Assembly (NCBI RefSeq): GCF_004364345.1
Contig: NZ_SOCA01000001.1
Location: 1,464,391 to 1,528,390 of the forward strand
Length of the DNA: 64,000 bases
Direction: 5' to 3'
From: Prosthecobacter fusiformis
GTDB lineage: Bacteria; Verrucomicrobiota; Verrucomicrobiia; Verrucomicrobiales; Verrucomicrobiaceae
The notes below the pieces were generated by a model. That model was not told where the DNA came from and did not search any database. It worked only from the letters and a program-made list of their open reading frames with translations. Every line of letters begins with the position of its first letter. Position 1 is the stretch's first letter. Shown here in pieces: positions 55,668 to 64,000 of this stretch. A program made the position numbers and the translations under genes.

Positions 55668-57632
55668 ATGATGCTCCGTACTGTTCTTGCCCTCATCCTT
55701 TGTGCTGCGACATGCCATTCTCAGCCTTCCCTGCCTCCGGGCACCCGCCCTCTTGCCTCTGCGGCGAAGAATGGTCGCGGTCCGTTGGCATTGGATAATT
55801 TGCATCATCATTTGTTAGGTTCATCCTTTGTTTATAACAGCAAAGGTGCAGACCTGTTCCTCGCAGGCAGCGGCGGTGTACAGGTGATGTATCTATGCCG
55901 CTGGGTGGATACCGCAGAAAATGGCGCTCCAGTCTTTGCACCACCTGTACCTGTAAAGTGCCCCTTTATCCGGGGCATCGTTTTTCAGAGCGCCGATGGT
56001 TTGACCCACGGCCTGTGGATTGACAAGGAGGAGATGATTCACACGGTGTTTGACCGGGAAGGCCTGGAGTTCAAAGAGACTGAACGTCTGAAGCTACCAA
56101 AGGAGCTGAAAAGCCCGGCCAGCATCGCCATGCTGCCCAATGCGGACAGCAGTTACGACGTGGCTTTTGAAATGTCGCATGAGGCCAAAGTTTATACGGG
56201 CAGGAACAGTACGGAAGAGTGGCGGCCATTCAATTCCTCCGGCATCGCCAATGGTGAATTACGCTACAAGTATCTCTTTGGTGCTCATCTGCCCTCCCTG
56301 CTCAAAGGACCGCTAAAAGACCTGAAACAGATCACCCAGACACGGCAGGAAGTCTTTTTTGCCATGCACCGGATGACACTGGTGAACCTGGGCCAGGGCC
56401 ATGAAAGGGACATCATCACCGGCTCACGCCAGGGCATCCTGGTTCATTACCACAACCAGGCTGAAACAGGCTTCAAACTGGAAAAGAAACGCCTTTGCGC
56501 CGATCCGGACGGCACTGCGCTACGTCATCCCAGCATCAGCACCAGTGTCTGTGCTTATCCAAATGCCGCAGGCCTTTCAGACCTCATAGCTGGCGGCGAA
56601 GGTGCCATTTATTATTATCGCTTCACAGGAAAATTCACCCCTGACGGCGCTCCAGTCTATGCCGATCCTGTTCCTGCTCTCCAGGAAAAAGCTGACCTCT
56701 ACACTGGCACCCTGCCCAGCCCGACAACGGTGGACTGGAATGGTGATGACGTGCTCGATATCATCGTGGGTAATTCAGAAGGTTTTGTCCTCTTCTTTGA
56801 AAACATCGGCAGCAATGAGGAGCCACGCTTTCTTCCATCCACTCGCATCCAAGCGGGCGGGGGCGATATCCAAGTGCAGGCAGGCTACTCCGGCAGTCTT
56901 CAAGGCATCCAGGAAGCCCGCTGGGGCTACCTCTCTCCCAATGTGGTGGACTGGAATCAGGACGGCCTGCCAGATATCATCACCGGAGACATCACCGGGG
57001 ATTACCTCGTCTATATGAATCGCGGCAGTAAAAAACAGCCGCAGTTGGAAGCAGCCCATCCGATTTACTGCGATGGCATCGACATACGCGGCATGTGGCG
57101 CGCACGGCCCGCAGTCGGGAAGATCGGGGCGCGCATGGCCTTGGCGCTGGTCGATGGTCAAGACCATTTCCACCTCTATTGGCGGATCGATGACCACAAC
57201 GTCGAAGATGGCGGCAAGCTCCTGCTCACGGACGGCAAACCCATCGGTGCCAGCGGTGGAATCGGTGGGCGCAGTGGACGCTGCAAGCTCGACTTCTTCG
57301 ACTGGAATGAGGACGGAAAACTGGATTTTGTCATCGGCACCTCCCGAGTAAATTCCATCCCTGACCAAAAAACCGGCCTGCCCATGCCTGTTATTGGCGA
57401 GAAAACCCTGGGCACACCTTTGCTCATGTTAAACACCGGCACGGTAGACAAGCCCCGCTTTGCCCGGCCCATGCCCTTCCGGGATGAAAACGACGCCATC
57501 GTTCAGCCGGGTGGATCCCATGAAACGGGTGCTGTTGGCACCATGCTCGGCAAGGACGGGCCTAACCTGCTAATCTGCAACGAAGTTGGCCGTTTGTTTT
57601 TGCTGCCAGGAAAAAAACTGATCACCCGCTAG
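55668..57632 (+). CDS. secreted VCBS/FG-GAP repeat protein
   Basis: 654 aa with signal peptide (MMLRTVLALILCAATCHS). Several FG-GAP/VCBS repeats with calcium-type motifs: DWNGDDVLDIIVGNSEG, DWNQDGLPDIITGDITG and DWNEDGKLDFVIGTSRV. A beta-propeller is likely, possibly carbohydrate binding or structural. It stands 10 bp before the sulfatase gene and is very likely co-transcribed with it. Confidence 0.88.
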   Translation: MMLRTVLALILCAATCHSQPSLPPGTRPLASAAKNGRGPLALDNLHHHLLGSSFVYNSKGADLFLAGSGGVQVMYLCRWVDTAENGAPVFAPPVPVKCPFIRGIVFQSADGLTHGLWIDKEEMIHTVFDREGLEFKETERLKLPKELKSPASIAMLPNADSSYDVAFEMSHEAKVYTGRNSTEEWRPFNSSGIANGELRYKYLFGAHLPSLLKGPLKDLKQITQTRQEVFFAMHRMTLVNLGQGHERDIITGSRQGILVHYHNQAETGFKLEKKRLCADPDGTALRHPSISTSVCAYPNAAGLSDLIAGGEGAIYYYRFTGKFTPDGAPVYADPVPALQEKADLYTGTLPSPTTVDWNGDDVLDIIVGNSEGFVLFFENIGSNEEPRFLPSTRIQAGGGDIQVQAGYSGSLQGIQEARWGYLSPNVVDWNQDGLPDIITGDITGDYLVYMNRGSKKQPQLEAAHPIYCDGIDIRGMWRARPAVGKIGARMALALVDGQDHFHLYWRIDDHNVEDGGKLLLTDGKPIGASGGIGGRSGRCKLDFFDWNEDGKLDFVIGTSRVNSIPDQKTGLPMPVIGEKTLGTPLLMLNTGTVDKPRFARPMPFRDENDAIVQPGGSHETGAVGTMLGKDGPNLLICNEVGRLFLLPGKKLITR

Positions 57633-57642
57633 CCAGAACTGT

Positions 57643-59085
57643 ATGAAAAGACTGTTTATCGCCACCCTGCTCTTGCTCAGCATTGGGGCCTTCGGGGCCG
57701 AAAAAATGAACGTTCTTTTCATCGCTGCCGATGATCTCCGCAATGACCTCGGCTGTTATGGCAACACCGTGGTGAAGACCCCGAACCTGGACCGCCTGGC
57801 AAAGCGTGGCCTAGTCTTTAACCGCGCGTATTGCCAGCAGGCCGTGTGCAATCCCTCCCGCGCTTCGCTCCTCACCGGACGAAGACTGGATAACCTGCGC
57901 ATCTGGGATCTGCCCACGCATTTCCGGGATATAGCACCGGACGCGGTGACGCTGCCACAACACTTCAAAAACAACGGCTACTTCACCCAAAACATCGGCA
58001 AGATGTTTCACAACTGGATTCACGAGATCCCCGGCGATCCACAGTCTTGGAGCGTCCCTGCCGTCATGCACTTCGCTTCTCATGGCACCGACGAAGCCAG
58101 GGTGGAAGGAGCGCTGCCACCCAGCATCGCTCAAGATCCAAAATGTGAATGCCGTGATGTACCCGATGAGGCCTACTTTGACGGTCGTGTAGCATCACTG
58201 GCAGTGAAGGCCCTGGGCGAACTGAAACAGAAAGAAGAACCGTTCTTCCTGGCCGTCGGTTTCTGGAAACCCCACTCCCCCTTCAATGCTCCCAAAAAGT
58301 ACTGGGACCTTTATCAGCGTGAGGATGTACCCATGCCAAAGAACCCGGAGTGGCCCGTCGATGCCCCCCGTATCGCCTGGCACAATGGCCGGGAAATCCG
58401 TAGCGATAAACAACGCGAACTCACCCCCGAGGCCATCCAGGAAATTCGTCACGGATATCTGGCGAATATCAGCTACATGGATACCCAAATCGGTCGCGTC
58501 CTTGACGAGCTAGACCGCCAGCACCTCACCGACAGTACCCTCATCGTCTTCTGGTCTGATCACGGTTACCACCTCGGCGAGCATACCCTCTGGGCCAAGA
58601 CTTCTAACTTTGAACTCGACACACGAGTCCCCCTCATCATCGCCCAGCCCCACGGTAAAACTGCCGGACAGACAACCCAGTCCCTGGCCGAACTCATGGA
58701 TCTCTACCCCACTCTTTCCGAGCTTTGTCATCTGCCGCCTCCTGCTTCAGTGGATGGCGTCAGCCTTGCCGCTATCCTCGTGGATTCATCTGCCACGGTC
58801 CGCTCCGCCGCCCTCTCGCAGCATCCCCGGCCTGCTTATTACAAAGGCGCGCCAGAAGCCATGGGCTATACCATCCGCAGCACCACTCACCGCTATACCG
58901 AATGGCGGGATTGGAAGACCGGCCGCACCATCGCCACCGAGCTGTACGATCATCAGACCGACCCAGATGAAACCCGCAACATCTCCCTGGACCAGGATGA
59001 AGAAACCGTCGTCAAACTGCACGCCAGCCTGCTGCAAGACATGAAACCCCTCGTCCAGCCAGGGTGGAAACCCGTCTTGGAATAG
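57643..59085 (+). CDS. secreted sulfatase (iduronate-2-sulfatase-like)
   Basis: 480 aa with signal peptide (MKRLFIATLLLLSIGAFG). N-terminal metal site NVLFIAADDLRNDLG, and active-site sulfatase signature AVCNPSRASLLTGRR with Cys 69, which needs conversion to formylglycine. SDHGYHLGEHTLWAK and LWAKTSNFELDTRVPLI are typical of iduronate-2-sulfatase-type enzymes. It hydrolyses sulfate esters on glycans. The SUMF1-domain protein upstream lacks the FGE cysteines, so the maturase is probably elsewhere in the genome. Confidence 0.92.
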   Translation: MKRLFIATLLLLSIGAFGAEKMNVLFIAADDLRNDLGCYGNTVVKTPNLDRLAKRGLVFNRAYCQQAVCNPSRASLLTGRRLDNLRIWDLPTHFRDIAPDAVTLPQHFKNNGYFTQNIGKMFHNWIHEIPGDPQSWSVPAVMHFASHGTDEARVEGALPPSIAQDPKCECRDVPDEAYFDGRVASLAVKALGELKQKEEPFFLAVGFWKPHSPFNAPKKYWDLYQREDVPMPKNPEWPVDAPRIAWHNGREIRSDKQRELTPEAIQEIRHGYLANISYMDTQIGRVLDELDRQHLTDSTLIVFWSDHGYHLGEHTLWAKTSNFELDTRVPLIIAQPHGKTAGQTTQSLAELMDLYPTLSELCHLPPPASVDGVSLAAILVDSSATVRSAALSQHPRPAYYKGAPEAMGYTIRSTTHRYTEWRDWKTGRTIATELYDHQTDPDETRNISLDQDEETVVKLHASLLQDMKPLVQPGWKPVLE

Positions 59086-59106
59086 GACGTGCACGTCGGC
59101 CTTAGC

Positions 59107-59733
59107 CTACTGCCCCATCGCCTTTTCCAGTTTCAGTCGCTCCTCTTCAAATTCCTCCTCGCTCATCTTGCGTGGCACCGTCATCGTCGGCTCAAAAATC
59201 ACCTTCACCTTTGAAAAAGGTAGCGGCAGCAAAAACTGGTCCCAAGTCTTGAAGCGGATCGCCCGGCTGTATTCCACCCGCACCGGCATAATGATCCCGC
59301 CTGTCAACTGGCCCAGTTTGATAATGCCTGGCTGGAGATGATAGATCGGCCCACGCGGCCCATCCGGGGTGATGCCGATGTCACGTCCCTCCTTCACCTT
59401 TTCAGCCATCATGATCAAGGCAGCCAGACCCTTTTGAGGTTTCGAGCTAGAACCCCGGGCCGCTTCAAAACCAAAGGTCGCGCACACATCCGCGATGATC
59501 TGCCCATCTCCACTTGGGCTGCTCAGAATGGCCCCGGGAATATGGGCGAACCACAGCTCATGAATGTAAGGAATGACAAACATCCGGTTATGCCAAAACG
59601 CCCAGATCCAGCCGGGACGTGACGTATCAAATGCTCCCGCCTTGTCCTCCACTTCAAACCGCAGCGTCGCCCCGATCCCACGCATAAGCAGCGCGATCAC
59701 CTTGCCGATGTTTTTGATCCTTATCTTGGCCAT
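59107..59733 (-). CDS. DUF374 lysophospholipid-acyltransferase-family protein
   Basis: 208 aa. GWIWAFWHNRMF (HN-type variant of the HX4D motif), SSPSGDGQIIADVC, RGSSSKPQKGLAAL and ITPDGPRGPIYHL are typical of the DUF374 family, which belongs to the PlsC/LPLAT fold. One N-terminal hydrophobic helix is possible. It acts at the inner membrane, perhaps in lipid A or phospholipid acylation. Convergent with the sulfatase. Confidence 0.88.
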   Translation of the reverse strand: MAKIRIKNIGKVIALLMRGIGATLRFEVEDKAGAFDTSRPGWIWAFWHNRMFVIPYIHELWFAHIPGAILSSPSGDGQIIADVCATFGFEAARGSSSKPQKGLAALIMMAEKVKEGRDIGITPDGPRGPIYHLQPGIIKLGQLTGGIIMPVRVEYSRAIRFKTWDQFLLPLPFSKVKVIFEPTMTVPRKMSEEEFEEERLKLEKAMGQ

Positions 59734-59918
59734 GAGCCGCCATCCATAGAGTCATGCAGACAACGGTGCAAGGCTCACCACAGCCGCCATGCCTCTCATC
59801 CCCAAGGTGCAAATACCGAGACTCGCCAGCAACCTTGCTGGCACCGCACAAAATAGAGGCTTGTCTTTTCCGACTATTCCTGGTGAAATGCATGAGGAAA
59901 TTCAGCTTCCCCCCTACT

Positions 59919-60461
59919 ATGAAAGCACTAATTCAACGTGTTGGAGTTCGTTTGGCCGTCATCGCAGTGATGACCCTTTGCTCAGGAGCCGTCGTTGCCT
60001 CGGATGACGTCAATCAGATCTTCCAGATGGGCCGCGCGGCCTATTACAAGGGGGATATGGAAACCGCCTACCAACTCCTCACTCAGGTGGAGGCACGAAA
60101 TCCAAAACACTTTGAAACCCGCGCACTTCTCGCCCAAATCCGCACGCATAGGCAGCCGGGCAATGCATCTGTAAAAGCCAGTTATCAGTCCGTAGTTCTC
60201 ACCAAGATTGAATTCTCCGACGTCACCCTAGAAGAAGCCGTGGAGGGACTTCGCGCACTTTCCAAGACCGCTTCCGATGGCAAGATCATCCCCAACATCA
60301 TCATCAAAGATCAGTCGTTGGCCACCAAGACCCTTTCTCTAAACCTGCGCAACCTCCCCCTCACCGATGCCATCCAGTACCTCGCCGGCATCGTCGGAGC
60401 TAACACTACCTACGACAAGCACGCCGTGATATTCAGCAGCGCCGCCACCGCAGGAAATTGA
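59919..60461 (+). CDS. exported TPR plus secretin-N-like (STN) protein
   Basis: 180 aa from ATG 59919 (MKALIQRVGVRLAVIAVMTL); ATG 59892 is an alternative. Signal peptide, then a TPR-like pair (IFQMGRAAYYKGDMETAY, LLTQVEARNPKHFETRA), then an STN-like fold (VEGLRALSKTASDGKIIPN, LSLNLRNLPLTDAIQYLAG, YDKHAVIF). STN domains occur in secretins and TonB receptors. Here there is no secretin domain, so it may bind a secretin or sense a signal. Confidence 0.78.
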   Translation: MKALIQRVGVRLAVIAVMTLCSGAVVASDDVNQIFQMGRAAYYKGDMETAYQLLTQVEARNPKHFETRALLAQIRTHRQPGNASVKASYQSVVLTKIEFSDVTLEEAVEGLRALSKTASDGKIIPNIIIKDQSLATKTLSLNLRNLPLTDAIQYLAGIVGANTTYDKHAVIFSSAATAGN

Positions 60462-60580
60462 TTTGCTGCCCTCCTAAGCACTCCAGAGCTATAGCTCGCC
60501 GAAACCTCCGCTCCTGATACAGCACCGTATTCCTCAGTTACGCAGTACTATTCAGATCCATCTCTTCCACACCAAACAAA

Positions 60581-60614
60581 ACGGCATGATTGGCAAAGCT
60601 GCCAGTCATGCCGT
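60581..60614 (-). terminator. intrinsic terminator after cysN
   Basis: A 15-bp stem (acggcatgattggca / tgccagtcatgccgt, one G-U pair) with a 4-nt loop. On the minus strand it is followed by TTTTGTTTGG. It also lies after the + strand TPR/STN gene, so it may serve both directions. Confidence 0.82.
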
Positions 60615-60640
60615 CTTAGTTTAATAAGGTCGTTGCCCCG

Positions 60641-61981
60641 TTAGATCGCCACTTCAGCATCTTCGTCCTGGGCATCCACCACAGGCCGGAGAATCATCCC
60701 GGCAGCCACCGTGTTATTCGTCTGCTCGTCCACCAGGACAAAACTGCCCGTCGTCCGGTTCTTCCCATAGGAATCAAAGAAGATCGGTGCCGATACGCGC
60801 AACCGGATTGATCCGATGTCATTCAGGCCAAACTCCTTGCTCTCCTGGGATTTTTCCAGCGTGCTGATGTTCACCTTATAAAGCACATCCGTCACCACCG
60901 CACGCACCTCATTGGTCGTATGACGGAGGTGAAAGCGACTGCGTGGTTTCAGCGTCTTTTTATCGGCAAACCAGCAGATCATCGCATCGAATTCCTGGTT
61001 CGTTTCCACCGGCTCGCTCGCCTTCACAATCATCCCGCCACGGCTTGTATCGATTTCATCCGCCAGTGTCAGGCTATAGCTCAGTTGCGGGATCGCTTCC
61101 TCCTGCGGCCCTTCATAGGTGTGAATGCCTGTGATGGTGGACTTCATCGCCGATGGATAGGCGATGACTTCATCTCCCACCTTGAATGTCCCGCTCGCCA
61201 TACGGCCGGCGAAGCCACGATAATCATGAAGGTTCCCAAGCCGGGCATCCGCCGCATCCGAGATCGGGCGAATCACCCACTGCACCGGAAAGCGGGCAGG
61301 ATCTGCCGCCGTCTCTGCATACACTTGCACCGTCTCCAAGTGCTCCAGCAGGCTAGGCCCCGTATACCAAGGCGTATTCGCAGAGCGATCCACCACGTTA
61401 TCGCCGTTCAGCGCACTCATCGGGATAGGGCAAATTTTCGGCAGGCTTTCCAACCCGCCCGCAAAGGCCATATATTCACTGACGATCTTATCATAAACCG
61501 CCTGGTCAAAGTCCACCAAGTCCATCTTGTTCACCGCCAACACCACGTGGCCAATGCGCAATAAGCTCGCCAGATAAGTATGGCGCATTGTCTGCTCAAT
61601 GACCCCCAGCCGAGCATCAATCAGAATGATCGCCAGGTCCGCCGTCGAGGCCCCCGTCACCATATTGCGCGTGTATTGAATGTGCCCCGGTGTATCCGCG
61701 ATGATGAACTTCCGCTTCGGAGTCGCAAAGTAACGATAAGCCACATCAATGGTGATGCCCTGCTCACGCTCAGCACGCAGACCGTCGGTCAAAAGTGCCA
61801 GGTTTACATGCCCGTCACCACGGCGCTTGGAGGATTCTTCGACGGCCAAAAGCTGGTCCTCAAAGATTGATTTGGAATCGTAAAGCAGACGGCCAATGAG
61901 AGTGCTTTTACCATCATCCACAGAACCGGCTGTGGTGAAACGAAGAAGAGAGGATTCAGTAGGATTGACGAGAACGTCCAT
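60641..61981 (-). CDS. cysN: sulfate adenylyltransferase large subunit (GTPase)
   Basis: 446 aa. EF-Tu-like GTPase: GSVDDGKSTLIGRLLYD (P-loop), DTPGHIQYTRNM, and NKMDL. Length and C-terminus show CysN without a fused CysC (APS kinase) domain. With CysD it forms APS from sulfate and ATP. Last gene of the cysH-cysD-cysN run; ends 27 bp before the terminator. Confidence 0.95.
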   Translation of the reverse strand: MDVLVNPTESSLLRFTTAGSVDDGKSTLIGRLLYDSKSIFEDQLLAVEESSKRRGDGHVNLALLTDGLRAEREQGITIDVAYRYFATPKRKFIIADTPGHIQYTRNMVTGASTADLAIILIDARLGVIEQTMRHTYLASLLRIGHVVLAVNKMDLVDFDQAVYDKIVSEYMAFAGGLESLPKICPIPMSALNGDNVVDRSANTPWYTGPSLLEHLETVQVYAETAADPARFPVQWVIRPISDAADARLGNLHDYRGFAGRMASGTFKVGDEVIAYPSAMKSTITGIHTYEGPQEEAIPQLSYSLTLADEIDTSRGGMIVKASEPVETNQEFDAMICWFADKKTLKPRSRFHLRHTTNEVRAVVTDVLYKVNISTLEKSQESKEFGLNDIGSIRLRVSAPIFFDSYGKNRTTGSFVLVDEQTNNTVAAGMILRPVVDAQDEDAEVAI

Positions 61982-62026
61982 GAGATCAGAAAAGTATAAA
62001 TTGCGTTTCGGGCGAGTCTCGTAAGA

Positions 62027-62935
62027 TCAAAAATAACCCTCTTTTTTGCGGTCTTCCATCGCCGTCTCGGAGCGCTTGTCATCGGCGCGTGTTCCACGCT
62101 CCGTCTGTCTTGCAGCAGCCACTTCGGCCACGATGTCATCAATGGTGCTCGCCGTACTTTCGACCGCGCCAGTGCAGGTCGCATCACCAACGGTGCGGAA
62201 ACGGATCACCATCTCCTTCACCTTCGGTTTTTCTTCATCCAGCAGCGGGATGAAACCGGTCTCCGTATCCAGGAGCTGCCCGTGCCGCTCAATGATCTTC
62301 CGCTTGTGGCTGAAGTACAGGCTCGGCAGCGGAATGTTTTCCTGGCGGATGTATTGCCAGATGTCCATCTCGGTCCAGTTGCTCAGCGGGAACACTCGGA
62401 AGTGTTCACCGAAATGCTTGCGACCATTGAAGATGTTCCAGAGCTCAGGGCGCTGGTTTTTCGGGTCCCACTGGCCAAACTCATCACGATGGCTGAAGAA
62501 GCGTTCTTTAGCGCGCGCCTTTTCTTCGTCGCGTCGGCCACCACCAAGGCAGGCATCAAACTGATGCTCCTCAATGGTATCCAGCAGCGTCACCGTCTGC
62601 AGTTTGTTGCGACTCGCATTGATCCCTTTTTCTTCCTGGGAGCGGCCTTCATCAATGCTCTTCTGCACACTGCCCACGACCAACTTTGCGCCGATCTCCT
62701 CAACGAACCAGTCACGGTAAGTCATTGCTTCCGGGAAGTTATGCCCCGTATCCACATGCAGCAGGGAAAACGGCAGCTTGGAAGGGTAAAAAGCCTTCCG
62801 CGCCAGCCAAGCCATGACAATGGAATCCTTGCCGCCAGAGAAAAGCAATGCGGGTTTCTGGAACTGGGCAGCGGTTTCACGAAGGATAAAAATCGCTTCG
62901 CTTTCGAGGAACTGTAGATGCGTGATGGAGGACAT
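62027..62935 (-). CDS. cysD: sulfate adenylyltransferase small subunit
   Basis: 302 aa. ATP-pyrophosphatase PP-loop LLFSGGKDSIVMAWL, HVDTGHNFPE, NKLQTVTLLDTIEE, LGGGRRDEEKARAKER and WTEMDIWQYI. It forms the CysND complex that activates sulfate. Position between cysH and cysN, with 26- and 45-bp gaps, indicates one operon. Confidence 0.96.
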   Translation of the reverse strand: MSSITHLQFLESEAIFILRETAAQFQKPALLFSGGKDSIVMAWLARKAFYPSKLPFSLLHVDTGHNFPEAMTYRDWFVEEIGAKLVVGSVQKSIDEGRSQEEKGINASRNKLQTVTLLDTIEEHQFDACLGGGRRDEEKARAKERFFSHRDEFGQWDPKNQRPELWNIFNGRKHFGEHFRVFPLSNWTEMDIWQYIRQENIPLPSLYFSHKRKIIERHGQLLDTETGFIPLLDEEKPKVKEMVIRFRTVGDATCTGAVESTASTIDDIVAEVAAARQTERGTRADDKRSETAMEDRKKEGYF

Positions 62936-62961
62936 TCGTCGGAGTAAATCGGGATGAAAAA

Positions 62962-63618
62962 TTACTGTTTATCAGTGACCAGCTTGGCGTGCAGACCGCA
63001 CTCATGCTTTTCGTCACCCTTGGCCGGATCATAATAAGTCCGCTCATTTGGGAGGTCATACTCAGCCAGGTAGGCATCCATCTCCACGGGCGTCCATTCC
63101 AGGATCGGATTGATCTTCAGGCACTGAAATTTGGCATCCCACATCACCGGTTGCAGCGTAGCCGCCCGCTGTGGATTTTGCTCTTTCCGCAGTGCCGTGA
63201 TCCAGACTTTTGGTGCCAGCTCCTGCATACCACGCTCGAAAGGCTCCAGCTTCATGATCCGGCTAAAGGACTCCACACGTTCCACTTCATCCGGCATTGG
63301 CACCTGGCCACCATTCAGCGCCAGCCAATGAGCGGCTGTCATCTTGGGCAGATAAGGCTTCAAATTCAGGTTCAATTTCACCCGCGTCTTCTCCGCAAAC
63401 AGATAAGTCTCAGGAAGGTTCGTCCCATGATCAATCCACAGTGCCGGGATCTGAGGTGAAACCTGAGTCGCCAAATGCAAGATCACAGCCTCATACGGAC
63501 GAAAATTCGTCGTCACGATGGCCCCCTCTGGCGCTTGCTCCACTGCCCAGCGGATGATTTCAAGAGGGGTTGCCCCCTGGAGGCGTTCGTTGATGGATTG
63601 AATTTCTTCAGGTGTCAT
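62962..63618 (-). CDS. cysH: phosphoadenylyl-sulfate reductase
   Basis: 218 aa. Rossmann-type nucleotide part with TTNFRPYEAVILHL, then LYLFAEKTRVKLN-type and ITALRKEQNPQRA stretches. Active-site ECGLH lies near the C-terminus. The paired CC and CxxC cysteines of APS reductases are absent, so this is the PAPS-using type. No APS kinase is present in this window. First gene of the cys operon, about 50 bp after the rRNA terminator. Confidence 0.92.
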   Translation of the reverse strand: MTPEEIQSINERLQGATPLEIIRWAVEQAPEGAIVTTNFRPYEAVILHLATQVSPQIPALWIDHGTNLPETYLFAEKTRVKLNLNLKPYLPKMTAAHWLALNGGQVPMPDEVERVESFSRIMKLEPFERGMQELAPKVWITALRKEQNPQRAATLQPVMWDAKFQCLKINPILEWTPVEMDAYLAEYDLPNERTYYDPAKGDEKHECGLHAKLVTDKQ

Positions 63619-63670
63619 GATTGATTCCCGATAAAGTATATCTGTTAGGTCTGCAATTAAAGAGTATCAT

Positions 63671-63704
63671 AAAAAACCCCCACCTTCATTGCTGAAGGAG
63701 GGGG
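63671..63704 (-). terminator. rRNA operon intrinsic terminator
   Basis: Stem 63677-63688 with 63693-63704 (ccccc-a-ccttca / tgaagg-a-ggggg, one A-A mismatch), loop ttgc, followed on the minus strand by six T. It lies just after the 5S gene and before cysH. Confidence 0.88.
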
Positions 63705-63710
63705 TATAAA

Positions 63711-63823
63711 CTGGCAGCGACCTACTTTCGCAGGGCCTATCGCCCAACTATCATCGGCGCAACAGCGTTTCACTTCCGTGTTCGGAATGGGAACGGGTGG
63801 TGCCACTGTGCCATGACCACCAG
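63711..63823 (-). rRNA. rrf: 5S ribosomal RNA
   Basis: The minus strand reads CTGGTGGTCATGGCACAGTG... CCATTCCGAACACGGAAGTG ... GCGAAAGTAGGTCGCTGCCAG, the conserved 5S start, the CCGAAC loop and the 3' end pairing with the start. About 113 nt. It follows the 23S gene, as in a normal rRNA operon. Confidence 0.95.
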
Positions 63824-63970
63824 ACTTCTGATCAGAGGTCATCCAAGCTTGCGCTTGTTTGAACTGGTCAGGTGTCTGAAGGCAAGGAACTCCAAGTTCC
63901 CTGACAACTGCATACAGGATAAAAAACAATTTCGGTCAAGGCAGACGGTGTGTCTGATTTGAAATGGAAG

Positions 63971-64000
63971 CAATGTAAGACAAACGGATGATTAGTATCT
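63971..64000 (-). rRNA. rrl: 23S ribosomal RNA, 3' tip only
   Basis: The minus strand begins agatactaatcatcc..., the TACTAAT motif found close to the 3' end of 23S rRNA. The exact 3' end (about 63971) is estimated from the usual distance of some 20 nt after TACTAAT. The rest of the gene is off the right edge. Confidence 0.75.

Noticed and set aside
1..64000. tRNA genes, CRISPR arrays, prophage or complete IS transposase
   Set aside because: No tRNA-like T-arm or CCA pattern, no regular direct repeats with spacers, and no integrase or transposase motif was seen on reading; a tool search could still find a weak one.

Overview
The window most likely comes from a Verrucomicrobiota chromosome, near Prosthecobacter or Verrucomicrobium; this is inferred from gene content, not from a phylogeny. 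The pointers are the planctomycete/verrucomicrobial pair of DUF1549/DUF1553 (with a planctomycete-type cytochrome c) and DUF1501 proteins, many secreted sialidase-like proteins, a Cys-type sulfatase, PQQ-propeller and VCBS-repeat secreted proteins, a CehA-type PHP protein, zwf with an opcA-like partner, and GC-rich coding DNA.

Layout. 1-1913: a partial M29-type metallo-aminopeptidase (runs off the left edge) and a divergent SDR. 1914-4190: a lower-GC, decayed patch of small orphan genes, with duplicated and truncated copies and a roughly 460-bp element bounded by perfect 28-bp inverted repeats. 4192-11627: a membrane-anchored small protein, a transglutaminase-like protein and a giant secreted protein with four repeated modules and thrombospondin type-3 repeats. 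The last two are in one reading frame separated by a single TGA. 12094-25527: housekeeping and metabolic genes (L,D-transpeptidase, PhoD-like phosphatase, zwf-opcA, SurA-like chaperone, PHP protein, YdeI-like protein, PQQ propeller, rsmE, folC). 25612-35323: large-subunit catalase, a candidate 6S RNA with promoter and terminator, a CoA-binding protein, an esterase, a VapBC-like toxin-antitoxin pair, an SDR, a D-2-hydroxyacid dehydrogenase and a P-type ATPase.

35324-59085 is the most interesting accessory region. An AraC regulator diverges from a DHDPS/N-acetylneuraminate-lyase family aldolase. This is followed on the + strand by two tandem sialidases, an ECF sigma factor translationally coupled to a membrane anti-sigma-like protein, DUF1549/DUF1553 and DUF1501 proteins, an 891-aa secreted protein of unknown function, a SUMF1-sialidase fusion and a SnoaL-like protein. 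After two minus-strand genes (GNAT, Gfo/Idh/MocA) come a fourth sialidase-like protein, a LamG-like protein, a VCBS protein and a sulfatase. I read it as an ECF/AraC-regulated locus for secreted breakdown of sialylated and/or sulfated glycans; this is inference.

59107-64000: a DUF374 acyltransferase, a TPR plus secretin-N-like protein, then on the minus strand cysH-cysD-cysN (assimilatory sulfate activation and reduction). These lie directly downstream of the 3' end of an rRNA operon (5S complete, 23S 3' tip), with an intrinsic terminator between. No tRNA, CRISPR array, complete transposase or prophage was seen.
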